Below, piece after piece: positions 22,048-34,499 of a stretch of 64,000 bases of DNA. Position 1 is the stretch's first letter, and each line of letters opens with the position of its first letter. The notes beneath the pieces are model-generated. The model was not told the origin of the DNA. It saw only the letters and a list, made by a program, of their open reading frames with translations, and ran no database searches. Made by a program: the position numbers and the translations under genes. This DNA is from Physcomitrium patens (taxonomy: Eukaryota > Streptophyta > Bryopsida > Funariales > Funariaceae), in contig NC_037275.1 in assembly GCF_000002425.4 (NCBI RefSeq), positions 12,945,831 to 13,009,830 of the forward strand, in the 5' to 3' direction.

Positions 22048-22634
22048 ATGGCTTCAAGTAAAGATGAAGGCTTGAGAGTAATTGAAAATTTTAGAGGTAA
22101 AAATTTCTACCATTAGAAGGTCAAAATAGAGTTTTTGTTGGCTTCTTTGGACCTATGGGATATTATAGATGAAAGTGAAGAGCCTCCAAATATGCATGCT
22201 GATATATAAAAAAAATAAAAAATGACTACAAACGTCATAAAAAAAAGGTCTTTAGATTGATTGTAATCAATATTGATGAAGCCAACTCCTTCTTCATTAT
22301 CTCTTGTAAAGAATTAGCAAAAGCATAGAAGACTCTTTGTAACATCTACGAGAGTAAGAACTTATCCAACATCATATATATGAGAAGAAAGTTCTTCACT
22401 TATAATATGGAAGAAGGTAAAGACTTCATTGCATATATCAACAAAGTGAAGACACTTGCAAATCAACTTGCAATTATAAACAAGCTCTTAGAAGAGGTAG
22501 ATATTGTCATTACTCTATTCATGAGCTTGTCAAAATCCTATAATTATCTCATTGTAGCTTTGAAATCCATCAAGCTAAAAGAACTCACAATGGATTATAT
22601 GACAATAAGATCTAATCATAAAGTGACCAAGAGG

Positions 22635-22666
<32 letters not shown>

Positions 22667-22780
22667 CCTCAAAGTGAAGATTCAACACTCTATTTATGAC
22701 AAAGAAACTATTCAAATCAATGATATAATGTCAAAACTTGCTTTACTTGTGGTAAAGTAGGATATTTTTCTTGAAATTAT
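22048..22780 (+). pseudogene. gag: H gag, copia (UBN2-like) type
   Basis: ATG at 22048 opens MASSKDEGLRVIENFRGKNF, followed by a stop in place of the conserved Trp or Gln before KVKIEFLLASLDLWDIID. This is the typical start of a copia gag. A later stretch (22380-22640) has FFTYNMEEGKDFIAYINK and LKELTMDYM. It then runs into an A-tract encoding Lys residues (22635-22665). A degenerate CCHC knuckle follows (CFTCGKVGYFS, stop, N) near 22737-22780. Several stops. Gag would package the RNA. Confidence 0.75.
22635..22665 (+). repeat. Poly(A) tract inside H gag
   Basis: An uninterrupted run of about 30 A within the coding frame, giving a poly-Lys stretch. It probably expanded by slippage from a basic, Lys-coding segment. 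Confidence 0.9.
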
Positions 22781-22839
22781 TAGAGACAAAAAGATAGAAA
22801 GAAAGAATGCAAAGAGTGTGCAAGATAAATTGGGAAGAT

Positions 22840-24540
22840 AAGATTACGCATTCATGATAGCAAATAGCACCTCTATAGCTACTATATTAAGATGGATTAT
22901 AGACTTAGGTTGTTTTAAGCATATGACACCTTATAAGTGTTTATTTGATACCTTATAAGTATTTATTTGACACTTATGAGGCTATATGAACATCAAATGT
23001 AATTTTAGCAAATAGTGGCATATGAAAAGCCATTGGAATTGGTTCTATTATGGTAGAAGTAGTTGCAAATGGACAAACCAATAGAATTAGATTTAAAAAT
23101 ATCCACTATAAGCCTAAGATGAAAAAAAACCTACTTTTGGTGTGTAAACTTACAATGAAATGTTTTATGATGCAATTGAATAAAAATAGATGTTTTATAA
23201 GAACATTACATAAAAACATACTTTTCAGGCTCTAAAAAGGAAAATTTGTACTACCTCAAGTGTAAAAAGATCAATAAAAAAGAAGTAGCTACATTTGCTG
23301 AGTTTACATCAAATCAAGATAAGTTAAATATATAGTATCCTTACTTTAGCAATTTAAATGTGAAGAGTATGGCAAAGCTTTATTTTGTAGTAAGTAGATT
23401 AGAACTTGACAAAATAAGCCAAAATATAATATAACTTATATGTAAAGGATATATATAAGGCAAATAATAAAAGACTTCATTTCTAAGTAATATAGCAACA
23501 TGTGCTATAAAGGTGTTGGAAATTATCCATTTTGATATATGTGCTCTTATAAAGATGATAAATATTAGAAGAACAAGATATTTCTTCACTTTTATTGATG
23601 ATTTTTCAGAAAAGATTTGGATCTACATTCTAAAAGCCAAGAGTAAGTACTTTTCAAAGTTTAAGGAATTTAAAGTACTTGTTGAAAAATAAAGTAAGTA
23701 CAAGATCAAGGTGTTGCATATAAACAATGGAAGTGAGTATATTTTTAAGTAATTTGATGTTTATTTAAAGAATGAAGGAATTGCTATATAAATAAAATTT
23801 CTATACACTCCACAATAAAATGATGTTATTCAAAGGACAAATCAAACCATTGTGGAGATGGAAAAGATGAGCTCAAAATTTTACTTATGAGTTTTAGATA
23901 GAAGCTGTGGTGAATGCAAAATATACAAGGAATAAATGTCCAATAAGTGTTCTTGCATCAATGATTCTTCAAGAAACTTGGAGCAAGAGACAACCTTACA
24001 TTTTGCATACAAGGACTTTTGAATACATTACATATATAAAGACACCAAATTGTATGAGGTCCAAATTTGATACAAAAGGTACAAAGTGTGTTTTTTTGGG
24101 ATATCATAAAGGTACTAAGATATGTAGGCTAATGTATATGGATACCAAAAAGATCATTAAAGTCATGATGTTGAATTTTTAAAGCATAAGAGTACTTGTG
24201 AGCACTTGAAGATGTATCTAAGTGGGAGTAATGATGTTTTTATAGATCCATCTATAAATCAAACAACAAAAAAAGAAGGTAAAGAAAATAAGGATGATAA
24301 AGATTTAAATAAAGATATCGAGACAAAGAAGAAGAAAAAAAAGGCCTTACAAATTTCTATGACTAGGAATGAAGATGTTGAAGATTATGATGATGATGAT
24401 GATGATGAAGAGTACCAACTCTTGATTGAAAAAAGACAAGTTTTAAGAAAGAAGAAGCTTTGAAGAGAGCATGGAATGCAATAAGATGAATCTTTTTAAA
24501 ATAAAAGGAGATATTCCTTGACTAAAAGTAGATTTCATCA
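22840..24540 (+). pseudogene. pol: H pol: protease, integrase, start of RT
   Basis: Protease motif RWIIDLGCFKHMTP near 22890: the usual D-S-G is D-L-G, explained by one TCA-to-TTA change. Pre-integrase and integrase core follow: ARYF-like RRTRYFFTFIDDFSEKIW (23560-23630), NNGSEYIF (second catalytic Asp replaced in NNGSEY) and the GKTP-type region KCVFLGYHKGTKICRL (24060-24180). An acidic linker (DDDDDDEEY, encoded by a GAT repeat at about 24388-24411) leads to ALKRAWNAI, the first helix of RT. Then similarity ends near 24540. Stops occur every 50-100 codons. Confidence 0.78.
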
Positions 24541-27130
24541 CTCGACTCAAATTATAAGATAGCTTTAATTAAGCATTTTTTGTAATTGGTGGTGTGAAGT
24601 TGAAATAGGAAGAACAAGAATAAAAGAAGTATAACACAAAAAATAAGTGAATCAAGTACAATGAAGTAATTGTGCACTACAAAACTAGTCTTAATATATT
24701 CACTAAATTTTTATTCATGAAATATAAAAATAAAAGTAAATAATATATTTTTAAAAATATAAATTTATTTTATTTTCAATGGTATAAAAAATATATAAAT
24801 CCGAATTACTTTGAATAAATTATGAAAGGTTAAAGATATAAGATAAATAATAGCAAAGTTAAGTTAATAATTTTTACCTCAAGGATAACTTGCTTAAGAA
24901 ATCAGGGATTCAAGCCTCACTAAGGCTCAAAAGTAGTCCATATGGATCTTTAAAAAAAGCCACAAGGCTTTAGTCTTATCTTCCTAATTACCTTCAAGGT
25001 GCTACAATCCATATGAGACTTGTGTATCTCCCTTCTTATAAGGACTATACCAGGTGCTGGTCCTCCTATTTTCTATTAATAATATCAATATTTTATATTT
25101 TTGACTTCACTATGGTATTTAAAAATACTCAATTAGCTTACAATCCTTATATGGCCTTCAATTCTTTCTCCATTTCTTCATAATGGCTCCCAAGGTGGTA
25201 AAACTTATTTTTTCAAAATTCTTGAAAATTGCTCTAAAAATTCCTAAAAAATTCTAAATAAATTCTAAATAAAATTTAAAATTTCTTATAATATTTTTAT
25301 AATATTAATATCAATTTAAATCTATATTTTTTTATCTTAGAGATTTTTTATAATAATAAAATCAATTTAAATCAATTATATAGTTTTTTTCTTATATAAC
25401 TAATTAAAAAGATTTGAGGTTCTTTTTCATGATTCTTTTAACTATTAATTCATATTTTTAATTTTTTCATAAATAATATATATAGATATAAATCTAATAT
25501 AAATATTTTTCTCAATAAATAATCCTTGATATTCAATAATAAATATAAATACTAAATCAACTAAGATAATTGCTTCTAAGATTTATTAAGATTCTATTTT
25601 TACAACTAAGGTTCTAATTAATTATTTGTCTAAGGATTTTTATACTACTCACTGTATATTATGGTTTTAAGTACTCTAAATGTATCTTTTTATCCTAAAA
25701 CAACTAGTGAGTCAATTTGATGATTTATATATAGTGACTGTCTGAGATAACTTATTTAAGAGAAGAACTTAGAATTGATTGTGTAAAATATGCTACTTAA
25801 AAAGCAACATGGCTATAAAAGCTATCAATTTTTTTAAGATCAAAATGTTTGAGCTATTGCTATTCAATATTTCAACTAAGTTGGATTGATCTAGCTTACT
25901 ATCCAATAAAAATAGAGGACTTGAAATCTATTTAGACTAAGATTTTTAAATAGAAGAAAATACTAAAAAAAACTAAAAAATTAATACTCTAAAATCTTCT
26001 CCAATTTGAAAAGAAGATGACATCAACCATAAAAGGCTTACATATCCTTTGGTTATTTATTATTGGTCTTTTTTTTACTAACACTAGATCATTGAGATAG
26101 CTTGTTTTTCCAACCGAGTTCAAATTCAAGATACTTCATTAATAATTTCTCACTTGATAAACAATTCTATAACCTTTGGATGGTTAAATAAGACAACCAC
26201 TATTTTTTAATATCTACCATTTATTTATTTATTTATTTCTATTCTTTAAAATTTTAATTAAGTATTCTTTTTATTTGCTTAGAATATGTGGGATTTTTTT
26301 TAAAGAACTAAATTGAATAGAAGACAAGATAAATGAATATATCAATTGCTTATCTTAAATTTTAGAATTTTAGTTCCCTACATTCCACCTAGTTTTGATG
26401 ATTTTTTACTTAAAAAGTTAAATAAGAATAATTTTAAGGATGAGCCATTTGATCATTGTAGTATCATTTTACTTATTTTAGACTAATCTAATTGAAATAA
26501 ACCTATAGAAGTGAGTTCAAATATAAAAAAAGACTATTTGCATGAGATATACTTGTTAGGATCATATAATTAATCGTTCTTAATTAGATGAATTCAGTGG
26601 GTACATAAAATGCTCCAAAATGACTTCAATTTCTATAACTACCTATAAAGTCCTCTTTACGGTCAAATAATAATATTTATAATCTCACCTTTTATAAATC
26701 TCTTATTTTACTCACTTATCTTTCTTCAATCTCATAACACTATCATGTAATACTACATTGCTTCAACAGACTACATATATTCACTTAATATTTTAATCAC
26801 TAGATATAAATCTTTATAAATAATATATTCTAAAATTAATCATTTCTTCTATATTCTCTTTCATACATCTAATTCTACTCATTTTTTATAGATCTCCTTT
26901 ACTCTTCAACTATTACAACTAATATGGCACAATATCATTCTTCACAATTGAACCACATTAATATCTTTAATCATTGGCTTCTAATCTATCAAGCAAAATT
27001 CAATAATTACAAATTCAATTTCTTATTCAATAACATAAAGATTCAATTTCTATTTCATTATAATATTCTTGATTTATATTATTCAATAATTAGAATGGAT
27101 TTCAATCTTTCAATTTTGATGTTATCATAA

Positions 27131-27164
<34 letters not shown>

Positions 27165-27379
27165 GCACCAAGCTTATCTTCACTCTAGACTTTTATAGTT
27201 TGGATCCATTCTATTTTTTCTTAAACATATTTATACTTACCGCCAGATATCAAACATTACACACTCAATGTTAATTACTTTTTCTTCTTAATCATCTATT
27301 ATTTCCTCTAAACTATCCATTCATCACTTTACTGGTTTTTTTTAACCCTATATAGAATATATTATAAGACAAAAAGATC
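24541..27379. other. AT-rich spacer without recognised genes
   Basis: No protein family seen. A slightly GC-richer block at 24880-25060 has no frame of interest. A 68-codon frame at 26924-27130 ends directly before a poly(A) run. It consists of Asn, Phe, Leu and Ile and is probably chance. Confidence 0.5.
27131..27161. repeat. Poly(A) run
   Basis: About 30 A, preceded by ATAAATAA. It could be the tail of a retroposed sequence, but no flanking duplication or recognisable body was found. Confidence 0.8.
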
Positions 27380-28204
27380 CTATCTATTCTACATAGTCCC
27401 GCTCGTAACTGTATAACATCCTCGTAAACAAAGAATTGATAAACTTTTTCAACTAACCCTTACAAATTTTCTACTACTTTGGATTTGCTGGAAAGATCAA
27501 TTTCAATATTCTTGCGGAGGTGTTTCATAAGTTCTAGCTCTAATGATAAGTCTCATCTCTCTTATGATACTTCAATCGGCTCTTTCTTCAATTGGACTAA
27601 TAAGTATCCATTGTATGCTCCGAATTCACTATGCTCAAACCATCCTTAGGATCATAGTTTGATATATATTCGTCCACTATTTCTATATTAATTGGTGGCA
27701 AATTATTTCACTCTCACAATAACTTATATAACTATGCAACTCTAAAATCTCTTTGCCTTTGCAAAAACCAAAAAATATCCAATTTTATTAGTTTGATATT
27801 GGTAATAACTACTAGGGACGACGACTCCAAATCACTCTTAGTTTTCACATTTTGGCTCCTATCTTCTTTGTTTGCAGGTCTCTTTACTCTTTCAATTGGC
27901 ATTACAAATGCTTGTTATTCCTTATTCGTATTAATATTATTTTTTTGCTTATTGAAATAAATACTACAGTGTAATGATTATAAATCAAAATAAGAATATT
28001 CAAAATGCTAAAGAAAATTTCTACTTAGTGTCCCTTTCTTAAACTTTTACTCGAGGTGTGAACTAATGATCGTCAATCTAATTTATCCTAACCTCACTTC
28101 TAATTTTTTTTACTAATCATTGTTATGACCTAAAACTAATCATTAACCATCTTTATTATCTATTATACAACTATAATTAAAAGCGATCTATCATTAATAG
28201 GTAA
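27380..28204 (-). other. Unrecognised possibly coding remnant downstream of T integrase
   Basis: On the minus strand a stretch around 27400-27560 can be read as ELELMKHLRKNIEI and GLVEKVYQFF with a single stop. This is denser in charged residues than the neighbouring AT-rich DNA. It follows the integrase C-terminus of T in the right orientation to be its 3' region. I do not recognise the protein. Confidence 0.3.
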
Positions 28205-28591
28205 ATCCTTCTCTATCCAAATTGTAAATCCAACGCAAGTTTAAGTATAATAAAGTCATAACTTGTTACTCTTAATACAAGTAGTAAATTGGATATCCTA
28301 AAAATCCTCCAATTGGACTAATCCATTTAAAAAACCTTCAATGATACAATAAGGGCCATATTAATAAATTTGAAATTTACTCGAAATTTTTAAAAAGTGA
28401 CTATCATAAAGCAAGATTAAATCATTAGGCATAAATAATTTTGGATGTAATTTACTATCATAATAATTATTTTTTTGATGCTCAATAGCTTCCATAGTCA
28501 AAAGAGCCATAGTCCTAATTTCATCCAATTTCTCTAATTGTGCTAACCAATATTAGAGAGATTTTGTGTTTCTAAGACATTCATTCAACAT
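28205..28591 (-). pseudogene. T integrase C-terminal part (Tat/Athila-like gypsy)
   Basis: Minus-strand reading gives AQLEKLDEIRTMALLTMEA, then YDSKLHPKLFMPNDLILLYDS and YGPYCIIEGF, the last a GPY/F-like module. This is the usual integrase tail of Tat/Athila-type plant gypsy elements (QLNELDEIR-type helix followed by a GDLVLLF-type strand). The upstream core lies at 37714-38289, on the other side of element E. The two fragments fit end to end in the same strand and order, so E split them. A few stops and indels are present. Confidence 0.78.
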
Positions 28592-30514
28592 TGTTGTGTT
28601 ATATGGCGTTTGATTTAAAAATGCACCAAGCACCTGATTGTAGAAGATAAAAAGAAAATTGCAACAATAAGTCCTAAAAATTCTAATAGATTCTTAAACA
28701 AATTATAATTAAAGATTAGTAAATATAATCAAACATCAATAAAATTCAATCAAAATTTTAAAAGAATTATGTAAGAAATACAAAGTATTTCTAGAGATCC
28801 TTTAAATAATTGTAAAAAAAAATATAAAAATTTATAAATATACTAAAATAAAAACCTTAATAAAATATTAAAATAGAAATTTTAATTAAATCCTAATAAA
28901 AAACTAATCAAATTCTAATAAAATACTAATAAAATCTTAACCAAATTCTAAATAAATCCTAGTCAAATCCTAATAAATCTTAACCAAATCTTAATCAAAC
29001 TCTAATCAAATCCTAAAAAAACTCTAACCAAATTCTAAAAAAATTTTAAACAAACCCTAAACAAATCCTAATCAAATCCTAACCAAATTCCAAATAAATC
29101 CTAGTCAAATCCTAACAAATCCTAATCAAATCCTAATCAAACTCTAAACAAATATTAAACAAATCTTAAATAAATCCTAACCAAAATCTAATCAAATCCT
29201 AAACAAACCATAAACAAATCCTAAAAAATCCTATATAAATCCTAACCAAATCCTCAATAAATCCTAATAAAATTCTAAACAAATCCTAATCAAACCTTAA
29301 TCAAACTCTAAACAAACTTTAACCAAATTCTAGTCAAATCTTAATTGAATCTTATTCAAACCTTAGTCAAATCTTAACCAAATCCTAACCAAAGCCTAAA
29401 CATAATCTAAACAAATATTAATCAAATCCTAATTGATCCTTAAACATATCCTAACCAAATCCTAGATAATTTCAAGTAATTCCTATAATAGATTTAAACC
29501 TCAATAACTAATGAATGAACCATTGATTTTTACTCAAAATTTGTACACCTCTTTATAATTAAGTTGACTACAAGTATAATTTTTTTGAAAAAGACCAAAA
29601 TTACCAAAAAGAAGAGAAACTCTAATATTTGTTTGGAAGTTAGCCGATCTCTTTTTCTAATCTAAATGTTTAATTTTTAGTGCCAATATCTCCTTATTAA
29701 ACTATTTAATTGATCTCAAATTTTTCACATACATAAAAAAATAAGTCTATACTATCCATACACATAATTTTCACTCCAATCCAATTGAAAGATTGCAAGA
29801 AATCTTAGAAATCCTCACTCGACCTAAAACTCTACTTTTTGAGACCTTGATCCACTTAAACCTCAATAATCCTCAATCCAATTCTTTAATCAAGCTCAAA
29901 TTATAGCATACATTGAATACATATTAATCCACAAACCCTCAAAATTTCACTTCTAGATCCATTGCCAAACTTATGAAATTTTCTAAAAAGTATCTTTTAT
30001 TTTATTTTACAAATCCAGAGTCACCTCAAAACAAACCTTGAATTTGCAAAGCTCTTACAAAGTCAATACAAATCCAAATCATCTAAAAGCAATGCTTATC
30101 AAAACCTTATTAAGTTTGCTCTCTAATCCCATTCTCAAATCTGCCAAAGAACCTACGAGTCATCGTCAGAGCTTGGTTTTATGCCTCAAGATCTGATTTC
30201 AATCCTAATTCATAACCAACCCTTTTTGGGTATTAATATATAATTTTTCTAGATAATTTTTGTTAGAATTTACTCTTAACTTCTTCCTAAAGATATTTCT
30301 ATCATTTATTTTTCTAATCTACTTTGTTTTGCCTTATTTATGGCCCTACAAAATAAATAGAAGTCACTTTTCTAAAAAAATAGCATTACTATTAAAATTT
30401 TTAGTACCTTCCTATCTTTTATCTATATTTTTCTACTTTATCTTTTAACTTGGCTCTTTTATAATAATATCCATATTATCATCTTTCACTATATAGTCAT
30501 GTTACAAAATGACA
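28592..30514 (-). repeat. E 3' LTR
   Basis: About 1923 bp, starting TGTTGTGTTATATGGCG and ending ACAAAATGACA. It is longer than the C LTR (1342 bp) and the J LTR (1331 bp) largely because of the AATCCTAATCAA repeat tract (28860-29470). A polypurine tract follows: read on the minus strand, CTTCAAGGAGGGTAGA lies directly before TGTCATTTTG. Confidence 0.85.
28860..29470. repeat. AAATCCTAATC-type tandem tract in E 3' LTR
   Basis: Degenerate 10- to 12-base units (AAATCCTAATC, AAACCCTAAAC, AAATCTTAACC) over about 610 bases. Homologous tracts in other LTRs of this family differ in length: about 245 bases in G+, 780 in G- and 480 in the E 5' LTR. Confidence 0.85.
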
Positions 30515-30571
30515 TCTACCCTCCTTGAAGCCATGCATCCTCTAACATACACCAAGCTTTCTATATCAATT

Positions 30572-31140
30572 TTATGTAGAATGGCCTTTAGCTTGGTCAA
30601 ATTTTTGATCTTCAACTTGTTCTTCTTCTCCCATCTTAATATTCCCTAATAGATTTTTTTCTTTATTAAAATAAATGACTTCACTTCTTTGTTTAAAGAA
30701 TTTGATTTGCTTGCCTGCTATAGGTATCTTTAATTTTATACCATCAAATTCTTGTAACAAATATATTCCATTGTTGTATACTTGTTTCACAACATAAGGC
30801 CCAAATCATCTCTTTGCAAATTTTTTAGTGGTGCTATATTGATTGTCTAAGCTACTATTATAAACTAAAATCCAATCACCATCTTCAATAGCTTTAGATT
30901 TTAGTCAATGTTTTTTATCAAATCTTTCTTTATTTCTTTTTCTTACTTTTTTCAATCTTATTATTGCTGCTTCAATATCATTAGGTCTTCTTTCTAATTG
31001 TTGAATCCATAATGCTAAAATTTCTTCCGTATTGAGATTATTTTTTTAAGGCAATACATCCCATGTAGGCACTACCTCTTCTATTGGCATTATTATTTTT
31101 TGTCCATACATTAATTCAGATTATTGCATCTTAATTCCAT
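30572..31140 (-). pseudogene. E integrase remnant, catalytic core deleted
   Basis: Minus-strand reading gives SELMYGQKIIMPIEEVVPTW, matching VELMTGQKPIMPIEE in C. Then comes LKSKAIEDGDWILVYNSSLD and the GPY/F module FGPYVVKQVYNNGIYLLQEF ending in LKIPIAGKQIKFFK. Just upstream, KRGGIPQ corresponds to the end of the RNase H to integrase linker of C (GIGMPQ). So the HHCC zinc finger and the D,D-35-E core are missing in one internal deletion near 31140-31160, roughly 600 bases compared with C. The element could not integrate with its own enzyme. Confidence 0.8.
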
Positions 31141-31225
31141 TTTCAAATTATTGTGGTATTCCACCCCTTTTCTTTAGATACTTCCATAAAAATCCATTTT
31201 AAAGAAAATATCCATAAGCTTTTCT

Positions 31226-33370
31226 TCAAATTATCTTTAATTCTTTATCAATCCAATCTTCTTGCGACATTAATATACTTAAGTATTTTCCTATATACAA
31301 CCATTCACCATCATATAGTTCTTCTGAGAATAATTTAAATGGTGTAGCTAAAGACAACTCATCCCTTCTTGCATACAAAGTTGAATAAAAGTTGGTGCTA
31401 AGATTTTCTTCATCATCAATCATATTATCTTCATCATTATATTGTACTTGTGATAACATATGTGCAACCGCATTGTCTTTTTCCAAAATGTACTTGAATA
31501 TAGGATTCATAGACTTTATATACATAATCCACCTTAATATCTGGTGTTGAAAAACTTGTAATTATCCCTAATAAAGGTAGACAATTTGCTTCTATAACTA
31601 TTGATGGATCAATCAAATACTTCCTTTCATTTTTTATAGCTAATATTACATCCTATAACTTTCTTTTAATTTGTGAATATTTCCTTTGTCTAGCATTCAA
31701 AATCCTTGCTTCAAACCTTATTACATATCAATTACCTTGTTCATTATCTTATCCAATTGCTTAACATATTCTAATTGAACTTGCATTCACTGTTAATACT
31801 ACTGGCCTTCTACACTCATAATTTATTTTCTTCAAAGTTAGAGGTAAAGAAAGAAGGTTTTTAAATTTTTCAATAGTTTTTTTTTACTCTTCTTTCCATT
31901 AAAATTTTTGATTCTTTCTTAACAATTCATATAATGGATTTGCTATATGTGCAAAATGTAATATCTATGTATGATAGAAAATACATGCTTTTAAAAATCT
32001 TCTAACTTCTGTTGTATTTGCACATTCTTTCATCTTTTTTATAACATCAATCCTTTCCATATTCGGCTTGTGTCTATATGACCTACACATATGTCCTACC
32101 ACCAAAACTTCCTTTACTCCAAATATTGATTTTGCCTCCAATAAGGTTAAATGAACCTCTTCTAATCTTCTCAAAATCTTTTCACAATCATCAATATAAT
32201 CTACTACAAACTTCTTATATCCCTTTGAATCCAAAGTTTCATCTATTCTTTCTTCTTTATATTCATTAATTGGCACATCATCTAAAAAATATATTATTAT
32301 ATTTAGAATAAAATTTCTTAATATCTTATGCATTCCATTCATCATATGTACGACAAATTTTTTAATAAGGTACACGTTTTGACGAATCCTAATGGTGACT
32401 TCATAGTTGTCAAATCTTTGCTTTGCAGTACCAATTGAAATTGATCGTACCTTGAATAAAGATCTTCCATAGAATAAATTGCTCTTCTTACAAATACCTT
32501 TGCAAACTCATCCACTATTGGACTTGAGCCCATGTTTCTAATAATTATCTTATTTATTAGTTGTATATCTTGAATAAACCTCAATGTCCCATTTTTCTTA
32601 GGTACTATGAACCACGGATTGGAATATAGTGCAATAGATGGTTCTAAAATTCCCATCCTAATCTTTTCATTGAGTAATTCAACTAGCTTTTTCAAATGGG
32701 CCTTTGGAACTGAAACTGGCATCAAATTCCATTATTCATATGGAATTGTAAAAATAACCATAGATGCTACAATACTTGGATCAATACACTCTATTTCATG
32801 TGATTCAAATTCAAATGCCTTACTATGTCATGAAAGTATTTCTTTAAAACTTCTCTGATCATTTCTTGTTAAAAATTTATCACATCTAATTTTCAAACCA
32901 TCTAATATCAAATCATCGTTGAATTCATCACCTATTTTTCTTAGATCTCTTAAGATTGGTTGCATAGAAGCCTCTTTAATCCTTTCTTCAAAATTTGATG
33001 GTAGTAGCAATGCCACTGGTTTAACCTTTCTTGTAATGGTCTTATATTTTGTATTTATATTCACTTCATACTTATCCATATATTTTTTTATTCCATCATA
33101 AAATTATTTAAAATAAATATTTATTATCTTATTACTTCTTTCAAAATCTTCATTCAATAATATTTATAAATCATCCATAGTATCACCAAAATTAGATTCT
33201 TCAAATATCCCTGATATGTATTCATCTTTATCAATTACATTATATTTTTTGAACTCATGTTCTAAATTTTTGATATTTTTCTTATTTATCATTCTAAAAT
33301 TATTTATGTTTTTAAATAAAATATATCCATCTTATGATAATTCTATAATATCCTCATTTTTTTTACTAGG
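31226..33370 (-). pseudogene. pol: E reverse transcriptase and RNase H
   Basis: Fragments on the minus strand align with C: PMVKI-like start, SNPWFIVPKKNGTLRFIQD (32600-32650), IVDEFAKVFVRRAIYSMEDLYS, YFLDDVPINEY (the RT catalytic pair as FLDD, near 32270), then EVRRFLKACIFYH and RNase H-region KYILEKDNAVAHMLSQVQY (31450). Order and spacing follow C. Nonsense codons and frameshifts split it into at least five frames. RT is in the -1 frame relative to gag-protease, as in C and D. Confidence 0.82.
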
Positions 33371-33419
33371 GAGAAGCCTTCACTCTTTTTATCTTTGTAA
33401 TTCCACTTTACAATGGCGT

Positions 33420-33990
33420 CTAATAAAAATCCTTTAAGTCTTCAAGATTTTTAAATTCTTTGTGTATCTTTGGCAAAGGATGCTCTCTCAAACTATCTTG
33501 GTTTCTCCTATGATTTGTACAAACTATTAGAAATTGCACTGCCTTCTTTCTGTCTTGACTTCTTATCCTTGCATAAGCTGATCCATCATCCATAACCTTT
33601 GTCTCTATTTGTATGGTAATAATATATGGTTGCCCTAATATAATCGGATATAAAGACATATCTTGCACAAAGAAATTTTGTTCATGAATAACATCTTTTA
33701 TTGTCACTTTGATATTTAGACAAGCTCTATACAAATCTTCTTTTGAATTATTTGTTGCTCTTATCATCCACCTATGCTCAATTTCAATAGGCCAATATTT
33801 TCTTTTATATAATTTTATTAATATTAAATTGATTTTAGAACCATGATTAATCAATTGTACAATTGATTCTTCTAATTTTGCTAATTTTACTAAAGTTTTT
33901 GTAGTAGCTTTTGTCTAATAATTTTGAGAATAATAAATAGAAGCTTGAATTATATCTTCTTTCCTTCTAAATTTGACTTGTGAAACATCT
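33420..33990 (-). pseudogene. E aspartic protease
   Basis: Reads LINHGSKINLI where C and D have LVDHG[FS]EINLM: the catalytic Asp is Asn (GAT to AAT), so the enzyme would be dead even without the other lesions. Flanked by YWPIEIEHRWMIRATNN and YPIILGQPYI, both matched in C. The gag-side frame ends at KDFY and TAG (33420). Confidence 0.8.
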
Positions 33991-34499
33991 CCATCAATTT
34001 ATATTTCAACTTCTTCAACTTCATTGCTTCTTATTGCCTTTATATCTTGTACATTTGATATCATAATATCACTAATAGATTATTATTTTTTTTTATTGTA
34101 TTAAGAATAACTTCATAAAACTCTCATTTTGAAATTTCTAGAATTTCACCAATTGTGAATTCAATCTTTCTACTTAAAATCCGCTCTTCCAATACTTTCT
34201 TCAAATTTGTAGCAGCTTCTATATCTGATTGTAATTTATAAGAGGGAACCTTTGCTTTTTTATTTCACAATCTCCTTCTCCTTTGTAGAAATATTCTTTG
34301 TTTTCTTTTTATGCATAGGATTCTTCTATTTTCATTTTTTCTCACATCTTGTGATTTTTTTTGATGGCTTTTTGTGATTTTCATCTCTCCTTCATTTTTC
34401 TTCTATTAATGCTTCATGTTGACTCTTTGCAATATGAATATGAACCAATAATCTATCTACTAGATCATCCCACCAAGTAATTTGCTAAATATTATTGCC

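Larger units (their letters stand above)
21191..24540 (+). mobile_element. H: truncated Ty1/copia retrotransposon
   Basis: Plus-strand element with a possible 5' LTR and leader (21191-22047), copia-type gag, protease, integrase and the first residues of RT. The order protease-integrase-RT is diagnostic of Ty1/copia. The rest of RT, RNase H and the 3' LTR are absent. No clear primer site was found after the presumed LTR. Frames are broken throughout. Confidence 0.8.

Noticed and set aside
26924..27161. Processed pseudogene ending in poly(A)
   Set aside because: The 68-codon frame shows no known protein and no flanking duplication was found; AT-rich DNA easily gives such frames.
28860..29470. 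Interstitial telomere repeat
   Set aside because: Only scattered units resemble CCCTAAA; the main unit is AAATCCTAATC and it lies inside a mobile LTR.
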